Shown: positions 16,565-26,163 of the stretch, piece by piece
Layout of the letters: every line of letters begins with the position of its first letter
Numbering within the stretch: position 1 is the stretch's first letter
Notes under the pieces: model-generated
The model's database searches: none
What the model was told of the DNA's origin: nothing
What the model saw: the letters and a program-made list of their open reading frames with translations, nothing else
Program-made: the position numbers and the translations under genes
Source of the DNA: Devosia sp. A16
GTDB lineage: Bacteria; Pseudomonadota; Alphaproteobacteria; Rhizobiales; Devosiaceae
NCBI RefSeq assembly: GCF_001402915.1
Contig: NZ_CP012945.1
Span: 744,001 to 808,000 of the forward strand
Length of the DNA stretch: 64,000 bases
Reading direction: 5' to 3'

Positions 16565-17440
16565 ATGCCCCCAAGCAGTTTGACGCCTGAAGAGCGTCGC
16601 GCGAGGAAAGCTGAACGACGCCTCAAGCAGCGCGCAGCCAGTCTCCTGCGCGCCGGCAAGATGCACGAGGCGCGCCTCGCGGCCGAAGCAGACGGCCGGC
16701 CCTTGATGGCCGCAGCGCCACCTGTGCTGAATGTGGGCTGCTCGGGCTGGTTCTACTGGCACCTCAGGGGCAGCTTCTATCCCACGCAGATGCCCACCAA
16801 AGAGTGGTTCTCGCACTATGCCGACCACTTCCACACGGTGGAACTGAACGCGCCGTTCTATTCCTGGCCGACGCTGCGCGCGGTCGAAACCTGGAGACAG
16901 CAGGCGGAGGGGCGCGAGATGATCTATACGGTCAAGGTCTCCGAGCTCATCACCCATATCCGGAAATTCGAGGACACCGGGACGCTGGTCCGCGACTTCG
17001 GCTACATCGCGGACCTGCTCGGCAGCCGGATGGGTTGCTTGCTGTTCCAGTTGCCGCCGAGCTACGACTACTCCCCTGCCCGGCTGCAGCAGATCCTCGC
17101 GCAACTCGACCCGACGCGGCGCAACGTGGTCGAATTCCGCCATCCGAGCTGGTGGCGGGACGAGGTCTATGCGGCGTTCGAGGCGGCCCGCGCCATTTTC
17201 TGTTCCGTGAGCGGACCGCGCCTCCCCGATCCGGTGATCCGGACCGCCGATGACGTCTATGTCCGCTTCCACGGCGTCGAGCGCTGGTACCGGCACGACT
17301 ACAGCGAGGCCGAATTGATCGACTGGGCGCAACGCATCCGCGACGTCGGGCCCCGCCGCATCTGGGCCTACTTCAACAACGATTTCGACGGCTACGCGAT
17401 CAAGAACGCCACCATGCTGTCGAGGCTGCTCGCCACCTAG
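16565..17440 (+). CDS. DUF72 domain protein
   Basis: 291 aa from ATG 16565 (MPPSSLTPEERRARKAERR). A basic helical lead of about 45 residues precedes a TIM-barrel-like DUF72 domain: LNVGCSGWFYWHL, TVELNAPFYSWPT, FQLPPSYDY, VVEFRHPSWW, VYVRFHGVERWY and YFNNDFDGYAIKNA. DUF72 proteins have no proven activity; resemblance to endonuclease IV-like barrels is sometimes noted. An exact EcfG promoter 55 bp upstream suggests a stress-response role. Confidence 0.85.
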   Translation: MPPSSLTPEERRARKAERRLKQRAASLLRAGKMHEARLAAEADGRPLMAAAPPVLNVGCSGWFYWHLRGSFYPTQMPTKEWFSHYADHFHTVELNAPFYSWPTLRAVETWRQQAEGREMIYTVKVSELITHIRKFEDTGTLVRDFGYIADLLGSRMGCLLFQLPPSYDYSPARLQQILAQLDPTRRNVVEFRHPSWWRDEVYAAFEAARAIFCSVSGPRLPDPVIRTADDVYVRFHGVERWYRHDYSEAELIDWAQRIRDVGPRRIWAYFNNDFDGYAIKNATMLSRLLAT

Positions 17441-17454
17441 CGGCAAACCCGGGT

Positions 17455-17479
17455 GGAACGCGCCGCCTGCAATCACATT
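17455..17479 (+). promoter_or_regulatory. EcfG-like promoter upstream of the 81-aa/alkB unit
   Basis: GGAAC (17455-17459), 16 bases, CATT (17476-17479): one mismatch from the EcfG consensus. The element resembles 18380-18404 across the spacer too (GCAA-CACATTGCA), suggesting duplication. Confidence 0.6.
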
Positions 17480-17524
17480 GCAACCCTCAATCCAAAGCGG
17501 GACGGTGCGCACGAGGTTCTCCTG

Positions 17525-17770
17525 ATGACGACCACTCCAGACTGGCTCACTCCCGATCTCGAGATCGGTATAGGCAAGTTCATCGACGACCGGGACCTGC
17601 CGCCCGAGCCGAGGCTCACGCTCACTGCCGCGTTGCAGGTCATCGTGCGCGACTGGCTGCAGGCACAGGGCTTTCTACCCCTGCCGGACGGGGATGCGGT
17701 CGTGCCGCTGCGGGAAACGAACTCCCTGTCGAGCGATCCCGCGCCGACGACCCGCGTCGGTGAACCATGA
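17525..17770 (+). CDS. Small hypothetical protein upstream of alkB, 81 aa
   Basis: Start ATG 17525 (MTTTPDWLTPDLEIGIGKFI), preceded by GAGG. Compact acidic N-terminus and a helix LTLTAALQVIVRDWLQAQGF, then a flexible tail. Its stop overlaps the AlkB start (ATGA), so the two are coupled. Family unknown; possibly a small stress protein under EcfG control. Confidence 0.6.
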   Translation: MTTTPDWLTPDLEIGIGKFIDDRDLPPEPRLTLTAALQVIVRDWLQAQGFLPLPDGDAVVPLRETNSLSSDPAPTTRVGEP

Positions 17771-18330
17771 CGGCCGATCTGTTTGGCAGTCCGGCGATTG
17801 ACGGCTTCGAGTATCGCGCCGACCTGCTGACCACCGACCGAGAGCGCGAGCTGCTGTCGCTGCTGCCGTCACTGCCGTTTGCGGCCTTCGAGTTTCACGG
17901 CTTCGAGGGCAAGCGCCGCGTCGTCTCCTATGGCTGGAAGTATGATTTCAGCGCGCAGCGGCTGGTTGCGGTCGAGCCCATTCCGCCGATCTTTGTCGCG
18001 GTCCGCAACGCGGCCGGGGCCGCGCTTGGCGTGACGCCGGATCGGCTGCAGCAACTGCTGGTCACCGAGTACGGCCCTGGCGCGGCGATCGGCTGGCACA
18101 AGGACAAGGCCGCCTTCGGCCAAGTGATCGGGGTATCGCTGGGCGCCCCCTGCACCATGCGGCTGCGCCAGAGGCGCGGGTCGGGCTGGCTCCGCCACAA
18201 TATCGAACTGGAACCCCGATCTGCATATCTATTGAGCGGGGAGGTGCGCTCGAACTGGGAACACAGCATTCCGCCGGTTGCAGCTACGCGCTATTCGCTG
18301 ACCTTCCGGACCCTGGCCGGGCCCCAGTGA
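17767..18330 (+). CDS. alkB: AlkB-like Fe(II)/2-oxoglutarate dioxygenase
   Basis: 187 aa. The double-stranded beta-helix core has the HxD iron ligands in IGWHKDKAAFG, the distal His in NWEHSIPPV and 2-oxoglutarate-binding Arg residues in RYSLTFR. AlkB enzymes oxidatively remove alkyl groups from DNA or RNA. This shorter form resembles the ALKBH-type proteins common in alphaproteobacteria. Coupling to an upstream gene with an EcfG-like promoter suggests stress induction rather than the Ada response. Confidence 0.85.
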   Translation: MTADLFGSPAIDGFEYRADLLTTDRERELLSLLPSLPFAAFEFHGFEGKRRVVSYGWKYDFSAQRLVAVEPIPPIFVAVRNAAGAALGVTPDRLQQLLVTEYGPGAAIGWHKDKAAFGQVIGVSLGAPCTMRLRQRRGSGWLRHNIELEPRSAYLLSGEVRSNWEHSIPPVAATRYSLTFRTLAGPQ

Positions 18331-18379
18331 AATTGAGCCTCGCGTCATCCACAGGCCGACCCGGCACCTCCCGCCCGAT

Positions 18380-18404
18380 GGAACGCACCGACCGCAAGCA
18401 CATT
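18380..18404 (+). promoter_or_regulatory. EcfG-like promoter upstream of exported protein
   Basis: GGAAC (18380-18384), 16 bases, CATT (18401-18404). Same spacing and -10 as 17455-17479. Confidence 0.6.
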
Positions 18405-18434
18405 GCAGTTCGTGATCGAGGACGGAGAAGGCTC

Positions 18435-18938
18435 GTGCGCGCCATCACCATGATGATGATCGTCGCCGTCGGCCTGGCCAGCCCCGCTGCGCTCGGCCAG
18501 ACTGAGTGGCGGCCTTACAGGAACGCGCTCTACGGTTACGCCGCCGAACTGCCGGCCGATGGCTTTACGACAGTCAGGACCGAGCGCGGCATGACGCTGC
18601 TCGAACAGCAAGGTCGCGGGCAGATCGACATCTACGGCGCCCGCAACGCCGAGCGGCTTGGTCCCATGCAGTACGAACGGGTCCTCGCCGACGCCGACCG
18701 GATCAGCGAAATCACCTATCGGCGACGCGGCGCCTCCTGGCTGGTCGTCTCGGGCTACTACAAGCCCGATGAGCAGCGCGGCGACAACCTCATCTTCTAC
18801 GCCAAGTTCATGTTCTCTGCCGATCGCAGGTCGATCGCCGGCTTCGAGGCCAGCTATCCGGCGGAGAGCCGGAAGAAGTTCGACGCGATCGTCGAGCGAT
18901 TGGAAGACTCCCTGACCGCCCCCACGAGCCATCCTTGA
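18435..18938 (+). CDS. Exported hypothetical protein, 167 aa
   Basis: GTG 18435 is preferred: GGAGAAGG lies 4 bases upstream and it yields a clean signal peptide (VRAITMMMIVAVGLASPAALG, cleaved near LGQ). A longer frame from 18327 would read through the EcfG-like promoter. The mature part (YGYAAELPADGF, YRRRGASWLVVSGYY, KFDAIVERLEDSL) resembles small periplasmic proteins of Hyphomicrobiales without assigned role. The stress promoter suggests envelope stress. Confidence 0.65.
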   Translation: MRAITMMMIVAVGLASPAALGQTEWRPYRNALYGYAAELPADGFTTVRTERGMTLLEQQGRGQIDIYGARNAERLGPMQYERVLADADRISEITYRRRGASWLVVSGYYKPDEQRGDNLIFYAKFMFSADRRSIAGFEASYPAESRKKFDAIVERLEDSLTAPTSHP

Positions 18939-18999
18939 GATTGGGCTATGGCCCGATCGATGACCCGCCAGCGCCGGAAGTGCGCGATGGCGGGCCGCG

Positions 19000-19827
19000 C
19001 TACTTCCCCGCCCCGCCCAGCAGGCCGCGGACGAACGATTTCTGGAACATGAGGTATGCCGCCATCACCGGCAGGATCGACACCACGGTCGAGGCCATCA
19101 GCGGTCCGTACTCGACCTGCAGGCTGCTGGCGAAGGCCGAGATCGCCACGGTCGCCGGCCGCGCCCGGTCGCTGGTGGTCAGCGTGATGGCGAACAGCAG
19201 GTCGTTCCAGATGGCGCGGCTCTGGATGATGGCGAGCGCCGCAAGGCCCGAGCTGGAGGCCGGCAGCAGCAGCTTCCAGAAATAGGTGGCGGGACGACAG
19301 CCATCGATCAGCGCCGCCTCGTACATCGAGCGCGGCACCGAGGCGAAGAAGTTGCGCATGAAGAAGGTGCAGAACGGCACGGCGTAGGCGGCGTGAACCA
19401 GCCACATGCCGGGCACCGTGTCGTAGAGCCCGATCTTCTGGATGAGGAAGAACAGCGGAATCTGGACGATCTGGAACGGCACCAGCATGCCGGTGAGGAG
19501 GATGAAATAGACCACCTTGCCGCCCGCCCCGCGCATATAGGCGAGCGGATAGCCGGCAATGGCGCCGATCAGCAGCGACAGCCCGACCGCCGGCGCGGTG
19601 ATCAGCAGCGAGTTGAGGAAGGTCCGCCCGGCACGCTCGAAGGCGATGGCGTAGTTCTGCCAATAGAGCTGGCTGGGAATGGAGAGGACGCGCGTCACCT
19701 CCGCCGGGCTCTTGAACGAGGTCAGCACTGCGACCACCAGCGGCGCGATAAAGACGATCGCCATGCCGATCAGCACGGTGCGGGTGAGCATCGTCTGGCG
19801 CTGCGCGAGGGAGGACGGCGTGCTCAT
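19000..19827 (-). CDS. Sugar-type ABC transporter permease (MalG/UgpE-like)
   Basis: 275 aa from ATG 19827, which overlaps the preceding stop (TAATG). Six membrane segments, starting with TVLIGMAIVFIAPLVVAVLT. The EAA loop (YEAALIDGCRPATYFWKLLLP region) contacts the ATPase. It pairs with the 306-aa permease and the binding protein in a CUT1-type importer; the ATPase is encoded at 25049. Confidence 0.88.
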   Translation of the reverse strand: MSTPSSLAQRQTMLTRTVLIGMAIVFIAPLVVAVLTSFKSPAEVTRVLSIPSQLYWQNYAIAFERAGRTFLNSLLITAPAVGLSLLIGAIAGYPLAYMRGAGGKVVYFILLTGMLVPFQIVQIPLFFLIQKIGLYDTVPGMWLVHAAYAVPFCTFFMRNFFASVPRSMYEAALIDGCRPATYFWKLLLPASSSGLAALAIIQSRAIWNDLLFAITLTTSDRARPATVAISAFASSLQVEYGPLMASTVVSILPVMAAYLMFQKSFVRGLLGGAGK

Positions 19828-20747
19828 TATTCGGCCTCGCTGTCCTGGACGCGCCGGGACATGTAGACGATGTAGGGCATGATGATGATGGCGGCGATGA
19901 CGAACAGGCAGACCGCCACGGCCGAAGCCCGGCCCATGTCGAAGCGGCCGAAGGCAAGGTCGTACATCTGCGTCGCCAGCACTTCGGACGCATAGGCCGG
20001 GCCACCCTTGGTCATCGACCAGACCACGTCGAACAGCCGCATCGCATCGATCGCCGCCATGCCGAGCACGATGATCGTCGAGGGCCACAGCAGCGGGAAG
20101 CTGACCTTCCAGAACACCTGCCAGGGGCTGGCGCCTTCGATGCGCGCCGCCTCGATGCATTCGGCGGGGATGTTGCGCAGCCCGGCGAAGAACACGAGGA
20201 AGGCAAAGCCCGTGGTCCACCAGGCGACCGCCCCCATCAGCGACAGGTTCACCACCGAGGGGTCACCCAGCCAGTTCTGTGCCAGGCCGCCAAGCCCCAC
20301 CAGCTTCATCGCCGAGGTGACGAGGCCGTTGTCGGGCTCGTACATCCAGCGCCAGATGGCGGCCACGGCGACGGCAGGAATGGTGAAAGGCAGAAAGAAG
20401 ATGATGCGGAAGGCCTGCTCGCCACGGATGCCGCGATCGAGGATGGCGGCCAGCAGCAGGCCGATGCCGGTCGGCACCAGCAGCATGAACCCCACCCACA
20501 GCACGTTGTTGAGGACGGCGTGGAGGAATCTCGGCTGGCCCAGCAGCACGGTATAATTGGTCAGCCCGAGGAACTTCATGCGCGGCGCAAAGCCATCCCA
20601 GTCGTGCAGCGACAGCCAGACGCTGGAGAGGACGGGATAGACGTAGAAGATCACGAACAGCAGCGTCGGCAGCACCAGGAACGCCATATGCGTCCGTTCG
20701 GCGGAGTTCATCTTGGTTTTTCGGGCGGCCATCGACCTGCTCATCAA
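19827..20747 (-). CDS. Sugar-type ABC transporter permease (MalF/UgpA-like)
   Basis: 306 aa (MMSRSMAARKTKMNSAERTH). Six membrane segments after a basic N-terminus: FLVLPTLLFVIFYVYPVL opens the first. An EAA motif lies in IEAARIEGASPWQVFWKVSF. It is the middle gene of the binding protein-permease-permease operon running leftward from 22078. Confidence 0.88.
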   Translation of the reverse strand: MMSRSMAARKTKMNSAERTHMAFLVLPTLLFVIFYVYPVLSSVWLSLHDWDGFAPRMKFLGLTNYTVLLGQPRFLHAVLNNVLWVGFMLLVPTGIGLLLAAILDRGIRGEQAFRIIFFLPFTIPAVAVAAIWRWMYEPDNGLVTSAMKLVGLGGLAQNWLGDPSVVNLSLMGAVAWWTTGFAFLVFFAGLRNIPAECIEAARIEGASPWQVFWKVSFPLLWPSTIIVLGMAAIDAMRLFDVVWSMTKGGPAYASEVLATQMYDLAFGRFDMGRASAVAVCLFVIAAIIIMPYIVYMSRRVQDSEAE

Positions 20748-20809
20748 TGCGTCATGCGGAACGAGGCGGCGCGCCGGCGCCGCCTCGCGTGGGTTGCGTG
20801 GCGGTCAGC

Positions 20810-22078
20810 TCACCACTTGATGAAGGCGTTCTCGGCCTGTGCTTCCTTGCGCAATCCTTCGAGCGTCGTGATCAGTTCGGCCTTCACGGTGTCCGACGGC
20901 TCGATGGCGAAGCGCTCGATCTGGTTGCCCAGTTCCGTGCCGAGGTCGGTCGGCAACAGGAAGAACAGGTTGGGCAGCACGGCATTGTTGGCCGAAGCCT
21001 CGGCGAACTGCTTGGTGAACGCCGCGCCGGCATGACCGTAGACCGACGGGCTGACATTGATGTTGGGCGCAAGCGACCCCTTGAGCGTGGCAAAGCCCGC
21101 CTGTCCCTCGGGGGTGGTCGCCGCCTCGATGAAGTTCTCGGCCGCCGCGACGCCCGGCCCTTCCGGCACGGCCATCACGTCCATCTGGAAGATCGACTTG
21201 CCGACGGTGCCCGGCGCCTGGAACATGTCGAAGCCCTCGCCGGCCTTGAAGCCCGCCGTCTCCATGTAGCCGGCCGCCCAGATGCCCATCATGAACATGG
21301 CGGTGTTGCCGTTGATCAGGTCGTCGGCGGTCTGCGTCCAGCTCTTGCCGCTCCAGTTCCGGGCGTAGCAGGACACCATGCTGTCGCGATAGGTATCGAG
21401 CGCCTGACCGAACTCGGGGCTGTCGAAGCCCAGCTCGCCGCTGGCAATCTTGTAGTAGCCCTCGACGCCCACCACCGAAACCAGGGCGGCGTAGAAGTTG
21501 TAGAGGCTCCAGAACGTGCCGCCGGCATTGCCCAGCGGCTCGTAGCCGGCAGCACGCAGGGCGTCGCATGCGGCCACGAAGCTCGGCCAGTCGGTCGGCA
21601 CGGCGACACCGGCCTTCTCGAAGGCCGCCTTGTTGTAGAAAACGTTGTTGATCAGCGACAGATCGAACGGCACGCCATAGGGCACCCCGTCGACCTTGAC
21701 CACGCGCTGCACGCCTTCGGGGAAGATCTCGTCGCCCTTGATGCGGGCCCACACATCGGTCAGCGGATGCAACTGGCCACCGTCGGCGAAGGTCTTCAGC
21801 TCCGACGCCATCGAGCTTTGATAGAGCGCCGGCGGGGTGCCGCCGAGGAAGGCGGTCTGCAGCTGCCGGCGCATCTCCACCGCGTTACCCGGGATGACGA
21901 CGCTGGAATACTTGAAATCGGGCGACCTGGCATTGGCCACGTCGACCAGCGCGTTCATGCCGGCGAGCTCGGAGCCGGCGGCATAGTAGTTCCAGACCTC
22001 GGCGGCCTGCTGCGCCTGCGCGGCACCGGTGGACAGAATTCCAAGGCCGATTGCGGCCAGGCAGTGCTTGATCTTCAT
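20810..22078 (-). CDS. Extracellular solute-binding protein (CUT1 type)
   Basis: 422 aa with signal peptide MKIKHCLAAIGLGILSTGAA ending AQA-QQ. The mature protein is of SBP family 1 (EVWNYYAAGSELAGMNALVD; MFMMGIWAAGYMET; FQAPGTVGKS). Such proteins bind sugars, glycerol phosphates or sometimes peptides. It is first in the leftward operon, with a ROK operator copy (22126-22141) 48 bases upstream. Confidence 0.88.
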   Translation of the reverse strand: MKIKHCLAAIGLGILSTGAAQAQQAAEVWNYYAAGSELAGMNALVDVANARSPDFKYSSVVIPGNAVEMRRQLQTAFLGGTPPALYQSSMASELKTFADGGQLHPLTDVWARIKGDEIFPEGVQRVVKVDGVPYGVPFDLSLINNVFYNKAAFEKAGVAVPTDWPSFVAACDALRAAGYEPLGNAGGTFWSLYNFYAALVSVVGVEGYYKIASGELGFDSPEFGQALDTYRDSMVSCYARNWSGKSWTQTADDLINGNTAMFMMGIWAAGYMETAGFKAGEGFDMFQAPGTVGKSIFQMDVMAVPEGPGVAAAENFIEAATTPEGQAGFATLKGSLAPNINVSPSVYGHAGAAFTKQFAEASANNAVLPNLFFLLPTDLGTELGNQIERFAIEPSDTVKAELITTLEGLRKEAQAENAFIKW

Positions 22079-22125
22079 GTTCCCTTACCCCTGAGCCCCT
22101 GAGGCCCTTTTCATGATGCAGAGAA

Positions 22126-22141
22126 TTTCTTCTCACAAGAA
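22126..22141. promoter_or_regulatory. ROK operator copy 1
   Basis: TTTCTTCTCACAAGAA: arms TTCTT and AAGAA around a 5-base centre. Differs by one base from 22315-22330. It lies upstream of the binding-protein gene. Confidence 0.7.
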
Positions 22142-22314
22142 AAAACTGAAACAGGAACCTCACATTGTCAACCGGATAGGCACTCTCGCACAGCTGCAAA
22201 TTTTTCGTGCATATCTAACACACTGTATTTCAACGTCTTTATTTTGGCGTCGCGTCCCAGCCTGGCGCCGCGACGCCTTCATGCGCTTGACCACCCGCTT
22301 CGCACCGGCTTATT

Positions 22315-22330
22315 TTTCTTCTCACGAGAA
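22315..22330. promoter_or_regulatory. ROK operator copy 2
   Basis: TTTCTTCTCACGAGAA, 16 bases before the ROK start at 22346 and 189 bp from copy 1. The two sites bracket the divergent promoter region. Confidence 0.7.
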
Positions 22331-22345
22331 TAAGGACCTCTGAAC

Positions 22346-23509
22346 GTGGACCGTTCGTTCCTCAGGCGCTTTCACGCCAGCACCATGTTTCATCGCATCC
22401 GGGTGGAACCTGGCGTTTCGCAGCGCGGCATCATCGAAAAGACCGGGTTCGACAAGTCGACCGTGTCGTCGATCGTCAACCAGTTCGTGGCGCAGGGCCT
22501 GGTGGAACGGCGCGGCAAGGTCAGCGAAAGCGGCCGTGGGCGCCCATCCGACGAGCTCTACATCTCGCCCACCGCCGGCATCATCGTCGGGGTGGAAGTG
22601 GAGTCGGCCAAGATTCGCTTCGTCGCCTGTGGTCTTGATGGCTCGGTGCACGCCCAGACTGCCATTGCCTATGATGGCGGGCCGGATGGCGTGGAGCAGC
22701 TGATCGCCGAAGGTGGCCGCCAGGTCGTCCAGGCCGCCGGCGTCGATGCCAGGGTCATCGCCATGGGCGTCTCGCTGCCGGGCCTGATCAAGAAGACCGG
22801 CGTCATCGTTCACGTGCCGGTGCTTGGCTGGCGCGACGTCGATATCCTCACCCGGCTGCGCAGCGTGCTGGATTGGCCGATCTTCGTGGGCAATGACGGC
22901 AAGGCCGCCGCCATGGCCGAGCACATGTTCGGCAGCTGCGTGAACATCGAGAATTTCATCTACGTGCTGTTCTCGGACGGCGGCGTGGGCGGCGGGCTGT
23001 TCCTCGACGGCTCCCCCCATACCGGCTCCGATGGGCTCGCGGGCGAACTGGGGCACATCAAGATCGTGCCGCAGGGCCGCTTCTGCACCTGTGGGGCGGC
23101 GGGGTGCCTGTCGGCCTACCTGTCGGCGCCGGCCCTGATCGAGGAAATCTCCCGTCTCGGGCCTGCCCGCCCCCGCTCCTACGAAGATATCATCGAGCTC
23201 GCGCAGCAGGGCGACCCCATCGTGCTCAACGTGCTCGAGCACGCGGGCGATGTGCTGGGCTCGGCGGTGTCGAGCCTCATCAATATCTTCAACCCGCCCG
23301 TCGTGGTGCTGGGCGGCCATATCGGCCCGGCCGCGCCGTTCCTGTCGGCGGCGCTCGACCGGGCGCTGCAGCGGCTGGCGCACCCGGCCATGTATGCCCG
23401 CACCTCCATCAGGTTCGCCGAATCCGTCGTCGGCACGCCACCCCTGGGCGCTGTCGCCCTCGCCCTCGACGGGGTCACCGACATCGTCGGCACCAACGTC
23501 CTTCCTTGA
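22346..23509 (+). CDS. ROK-family transcriptional regulator
   Basis: 387 aa. An N-terminal winged helix (VSQRGIIEKTGFDKSTVSSI) is followed by a ROK sugar-kinase-like domain with the zinc-site motif GHIK...GRFCTCGAAGCLSAYL. The kinase-type Asp is present in GNDGKAAAMAEH. ROK repressors such as NagC and XylR respond to sugars. It probably binds the two palindromes flanking the intergenic region and controls both divergent halves of the locus. Confidence 0.88.
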   Translation: MDRSFLRRFHASTMFHRIRVEPGVSQRGIIEKTGFDKSTVSSIVNQFVAQGLVERRGKVSESGRGRPSDELYISPTAGIIVGVEVESAKIRFVACGLDGSVHAQTAIAYDGGPDGVEQLIAEGGRQVVQAAGVDARVIAMGVSLPGLIKKTGVIVHVPVLGWRDVDILTRLRSVLDWPIFVGNDGKAAAMAEHMFGSCVNIENFIYVLFSDGGVGGGLFLDGSPHTGSDGLAGELGHIKIVPQGRFCTCGAAGCLSAYLSAPALIEEISRLGPARPRSYEDIIELAQQGDPIVLNVLEHAGDVLGSAVSSLINIFNPPVVVLGGHIGPAAPFLSAALDRALQRLAHPAMYARTSIRFAESVVGTPPLGAVALALDGVTDIVGTNVLP

Positions 23510-23527
23510 GCCCATAGAAAGTTCACC

Positions 23528-25021
23528 ATGCGTCTCGCCATAGTCGGCCTCTCCATCGAAATCATGCTCGCCTCGCCGGCCGTGACCGGGATTTCGGCGC
23601 TGCAGCAATTCGATGCCACCCAGATGCGCGAGGGCGACCTGTGGATGGTGCGCGGCATGCTCGCCCGCATCGCCGAGGACGCCGACATCGAGCCAGTGCC
23701 GCTCTACTGGGCCACGGCGCTCCCCGGCGGCATCATGACCGCCGAGGCTTATGACATGGTCAGGCGCAAGACCCTCGGGCTGCTGGCCGAGACCCCCGAC
23801 CTAGACGGCGTGCTGGTGGTCAACCATGGTGCGCTCGAAGTCGAAGGGCTCGATGCCGACGCCGATGCCGACTTCGTCGGCGCCATCCGCGAGCTGGTCG
23901 GGCCCGACCTGCCGATCGCCGTGGCGCTCGATCTGCATGGCGATATGACCCCTGCCCTGCTGGCGGCCGGCACGGTGTTCTCGGTGCTGCGCACCGCCCC
24001 GCACCGCGACGACAAGTCGACCGGCTACCGCGCCGCCGACCAGCTCATCCGGGTGATCCGCAACGGGCTGAAACCCAGGAAGGTGGCGATCAGCCTGCCG
24101 ATCCTCATTCCCGGCGAAACCGCCGTGACGTCGGAAAGCCCGGCCCGCGAACTCTATGGCAGCCTGCCCGAGTACGACGCGGTGCCCGGCATGATGGAAG
24201 CCAATATCCTGTTGGGCTTCGCCTGGAACGATCGGCCCTGGACCAAATGCACGGCGTTCGCCGTCAGCGAGGACAGCGCCGAGCTGGCGCTCGAACAGGC
24301 AACCCGGCTCGCCCAATCGATCTGGGATCGGCACGAGCAGTTCATCCTGCGCATGCAGACCGCCGAAGTGGCCGAGGGCCTGCGGCTGGCGCTCACCAGC
24401 CCGCAGCGGCCGGTCTATGTGTCGGACTCCGGCGACAATACCACTGCCGGCGCTGCCGGCGAGCTGACCACCGTGCTGCAGGCGGCGCTGGACCTGGGCG
24501 GCAACGAGGACGTGATCATCGCCGGGATCACCGCCCCCGAGACCGTGGCGGCCCTCAACGCCGCCGGCGTCGGGGCCGATGTCGCGCTGCTGCTGGGCAG
24601 CGAGCATCTGTCGCGGCCGAAGACCGCGCGCCGGGTCGTCGCCCATGTCGAAGCCTGCGGCGAGGTCCTCGACCTCGGCGGTTTCCAGCCCTACCGCTCG
24701 CGCGAAGCGGCCTGGGCCAGGGTGCGGATCGGCAATGTCGTCGCCACGTTCCATGCGCAGCCGATCGGCATCACCACGCCGGAGCATTTTCGCGCCATGG
24801 GCATCGATCCAGAGGCCCATAAGCTCTACGTGGTCAAGCTCGGTTACCTGCACCCCCGCATCGAGGATATCGCCGCCCGGCACATCCTGCTGCTCAGCGA
24901 CGGCGTCTCGCAACTCGATATGGCGCGGCTCGAATGGCGGCGCATCGCCCGGCCGACCTGGCCGCTCGACCCCGACTTCGCCTGGACCCCGGCCGGCAAC
25001 ATCTACGGCGACGCGGCCTGA
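23528..25021 (+). CDS. M81 family metallohydrolase (MlrC-like)
   Basis: 497 aa, the usual length for the family. Metal-site motifs: VVNHGALEVEG, VALDLHGDMTPALL and RTAPHRDDKSTGYRAA; the common YPHxD is replaced by APHRD. The second half shows VYVSDSGDNTTAGAAGE, typical of MlrC C-terminal domains. MlrC completes degradation of linearised microcystin in Sphingomonas, but most homologs lie beside ABC importers and act on unknown amide-bonded substrates. It is 18 bp after rok. Confidence 0.85.
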   Translation: MRLAIVGLSIEIMLASPAVTGISALQQFDATQMREGDLWMVRGMLARIAEDADIEPVPLYWATALPGGIMTAEAYDMVRRKTLGLLAETPDLDGVLVVNHGALEVEGLDADADADFVGAIRELVGPDLPIAVALDLHGDMTPALLAAGTVFSVLRTAPHRDDKSTGYRAADQLIRVIRNGLKPRKVAISLPILIPGETAVTSESPARELYGSLPEYDAVPGMMEANILLGFAWNDRPWTKCTAFAVSEDSAELALEQATRLAQSIWDRHEQFILRMQTAEVAEGLRLALTSPQRPVYVSDSGDNTTAGAAGELTTVLQAALDLGGNEDVIIAGITAPETVAALNAAGVGADVALLLGSEHLSRPKTARRVVAHVEACGEVLDLGGFQPYRSREAAWARVRIGNVVATFHAQPIGITTPEHFRAMGIDPEAHKLYVVKLGYLHPRIEDIAARHILLLSDGVSQLDMARLEWRRIARPTWPLDPDFAWTPAGNIYGDAA

Positions 25022-25048
25022 CGGCGCCCGCGACAGCAGGAGAACAGC

Positions 25049-26134
<1,086 letters not shown>

Positions 26135-26163
26135 CCTCACTCGACCACCATCAAGGACTATAA

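Noticed and set aside
20747-22102. 451-codon plus-strand frame
   Set aside because: Antisense of the solute-binding protein gene.
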